Under the pieces are notes generated by a model, which made no database searches, was not told the DNA's origin, and saw only the letters and a list, made by a program, of their open reading frames with translations. 5,970 nucleotides of DNA, taken from contig JAJTIF010000405.1 in assembly GCA_021299675.1 (NCBI GenBank), positions 1-5,970 of the forward strand, written 5' to 3'. Source of the stretch: Pseudomonadota bacterium (GTDB lineage Bacteria > Bdellovibrionota > Bacteriovoracia > Bacteriovoracales > Bacteriovoracaceae). The translations under genes and the position numbers were made by a program. This document shows, in pieces, positions 4,671-5,970 of this stretch. Every line of letters begins with the position of its first letter. Position 1 is the stretch's first letter.

Positions 4671-5417
4671 ATGAGAAAAAAACCCCTGGTCTTCACCCTT
4701 GTGTCGCTGCTGTGTATTGTCGAGCCACTCATTAAAATTCTCTATTTCAAGGTAACGACCCAGTTCGATTTCGACGTGATCATTCAAAACCTTCTGGCGC
4801 GCGAATCTTTCCTCGAGGTTATCGACTTCTGGTTGATCTATCCCCTGGCAGGCCTTCTGATCCTGAAGCTTCGAAAAATTAATTACTATGCCTTCATGAG
4901 CGTGCTGGTTTACATCTTCTATTCGATCGCCACCTACGAGAAGTACACCTGGCCCTACAATAGCGATAAGCCTTTTGTGTACAATTACGTCATCACGGCC
5001 TTGTCCTTTGCGGTTTTCCTCTACTTCCTCTTGCCCAGCACGCGTCGTCCCTTCTTCGATTCCCGGGTGCGCTGGTGGGAGCCGATGGTGCGCTACAATG
5101 TATATCTCCCTTGTACGGTGAGTAAGTCTGATCTAACCTTCAAGGCCAATGTACTGAACATCTCGAAGTCAGGATTATTTATTGAAGACCATGACAAGGT
5201 TCAAATTGGTGACCTACTCAACATCTACCTTGAAGCTTTTGGAATAAAATTGAATGCGACCATTGAAGTCATGAATAAGCACACTCTCAATAACAAGATT
5301 GGATTCGGTGCTCGCTTTCGACTGGATTCGATTGGTCAGAATCTAACAGTGAGATCTCTCATCTCAAAAATCAAGAGATCTCAAAGTGAAGTTAAGGTTA
5401 AACTTAAAGTCGCCTAG
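4671..5417 (+). CDS. Four-helix membrane protein with C-terminal PilZ domain, 248 aa
   Basis: This is an inner-membrane protein with a cytoplasmic PilZ module, a fold that often binds the second messenger cyclic di-GMP. Hydrophobic helices lie at about 6-26, 53-67, 72-89 and 102-122. The PilZ domain runs from about 130 to 235 and contains NISKSG (163-168), matching the (D/N)xSxxG motif, then strands including LLNIYLEAF and IGFGARFRL (210-218). The upstream RxxxR ligand motif is not intact. The segment is SRVRWWEPMVRYNV (131-144), where Arg141 is preceded four residues earlier by Glu137 rather than Arg. The RWWEPxxRY style recalls PilZ proteins of Bdellovibrio-like bacteria. The ATG is the first in frame after a stop at 4659-4661. 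It has no usable ribosome site, but a good promoter lies immediately upstream. The tail ends in alternating Lys/hydrophobic residues (EVKVKLKVA). It ends two bases from the convergent protease gene. Cyclic di-GMP binding is uncertain. Confidence 0.88.
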   Translation: MRKKPLVFTLVSLLCIVEPLIKILYFKVTTQFDFDVIIQNLLARESFLEVIDFWLIYPLAGLLILKLRKINYYAFMSVLVYIFYSIATYEKYTWPYNSDKPFVYNYVITALSFAVFLYFLLPSTRRPFFDSRVRWWEPMVRYNVYLPCTVSKSDLTFKANVLNISKSGLFIEDHDKVQIGDLLNIYLEAFGIKLNATIEVMNKHTLNNKIGFGARFRLDSIGQNLTVRSLISKIKRSQSEVKVKLKVA

Positions 5418-5419
5418 GA

Positions 5420-5970
5420 CTAGTCATTTCTTAGCGCGGCTTGAATCACTCGCATCTCAAAATGCTCATTCTTTTCGATCAACACATCTAGCACGAGAGT
5501 CTTATACTCGAGCTTTACGACTCCAGCTTTCATGCAGGCCATCTCCATCCATCCACGGAAGGAAAGGATAATATTCGGATCGAAATCTACTGGAGGGCTT
5601 GTGAGGTGCTGGTTAGAAAGACGAGCAGACATTGGTCGGCTTCCGTCTTCGCACTTCATCACTTTTGAGACGTCCTCGTTGAAGTCACGCAGAGAATTTT
5701 CAATCCCGAGCTGAATCTTTGGAGCCGCGCTACTCCAGTAGCTGAAGCTTGTGATCTCAACTTTAAGTCCATCCGCCATATTACGAGTAATGCGATTGAT
5801 ATCCCGGCTGATCATTCTGCGAACTCGGGCGCCTAGGTAGTCAAGATATGCATGATCTAAGAGTCCCACTTGATGACCCAACTCATGAACTAGCAGAGAA
5901 ACGATTTCTGGAAGAGTTAAGATGTCAGTGACGTCAAAAGTCTTCTTGTACACAAGATCGAGGTTAACGA
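5420..5970 (-). CDS. Metzincin-like zinc metalloprotease (N-terminus outside window)
   Basis: The frame remains open to the right-hand edge of the window, reading VNLDLVYKKTFDVTD into the visible part, so this is a C-terminal fragment. The GTG at 5953-5951 is probably not the real start. HELGHQVGLLDH (5887-5852) is a full HExxHxxGxxH zinc-binding motif, as in metzincin-clan metallopeptidases: three His ligands and the catalytic Glu. A Met-turn candidate could be Met47 or Met59, counted from that GTG, but the spacing is not decisive. About 140 residues follow with no other motif I recognise; two cysteines (101 and 140, same numbering) may pair. Export is likely for such an enzyme, but the signal peptide would lie outside the window. 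It could act on prey, host or cell-wall proteins, or be a self-processing surface protein; the sequence does not decide. Its stop is two bases from that of the PilZ gene. Confidence 0.8.
   Translation of the reverse strand, partial: VNLDLVYKKTFDVTDILTLPEIVSLLVHELGHQVGLLDHAYLDYLGARVRRMISRDINRITRNMADGLKVEITSFSYWSSAAPKIQLGIENSLRDFNEDVSKVMKCEDGSRPMSARLSNQHLTSPPVDFDPNIILSFRGWMEMACMKAGVVKLEYKTLVLDVLIEKNEHFEMRVIQAALRND

Noticed and set aside
4445..4735. 96-codon + strand frame bridging the 89-aa gene and the PilZ gene
   Set aside because: It overlaps both genes, crosses the predicted terminator and promoter, and has no ribosome site or domain-like composition.

Overview
The window most likely comes from a motile, flagellated Gram-negative bacterium of the Bdellovibrionota (Bdellovibrio-like) type. 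This is inferred from three things. The short 276-residue flagellin has only the conserved core and carries a QAASDTVSDSER stretch like that of Bdellovibrio flagellins. There are many secreted proteins of unknown family, and there is a four-helix membrane protein ending in a PilZ domain with an RWWEPxxRY lead-in. No rRNA, tRNA, CRISPR array, insertion sequence or phage gene was seen. Base composition looks even and moderate throughout.

Layout. Positions 1-225 hold the C-terminal end of a YeeE/YedE-type (DUF6691-like) membrane transporter on the + strand. It converges on a 348-residue exported protein of unknown function (247-1293, - strand). A 114-base divergent spacer with a C8 tract and a 19-base near-perfect palindrome leads into a small exported protein (1408-1992, +). 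After 85 bases come two translationally coupled + genes. The first encodes a MotA/TolQ/ExbB-family channel subunit (2078-2698). The second (2695-3207) is an ExbD/TolR-like partner whose usual periplasmic domain is absent and is replaced by a proline-rich linker and an unrelated, probably beta-rich domain. This pair is the best candidate for an undescribed ion-driven machine.

The + strand pair collides tail-to-tail, with overlapping stop codons, with a flagellin gene (3204-4034, -). The 220-base spacer upstream of the flagellin gene contains a convincing sigma-28 (FliA-type) promoter, but it points away from flagellin, towards a small 89-residue protein (4255-4524, +). That gene is followed by a strand-specific intrinsic terminator. 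A good sigma-70 promoter then ends 6 bases before the ATG of the membrane-PilZ gene (4671-5417, +), predicting a leaderless mRNA. This gene abuts, with a 2-base gap, a convergent metzincin-like zinc protease gene (5420 to the window end, -) whose N-terminus lies outside the window.

How the genes relate. The 2078/2695 pair should act as one membrane complex. Flagellin and the 89-residue gene may share late flagellar control. The PilZ protein could link to motility or surface behaviour, but it lacks the canonical RxxxR ligand motif. All three convergent junctions have almost no room for ordinary terminators, so antisense read-through is a real possibility.
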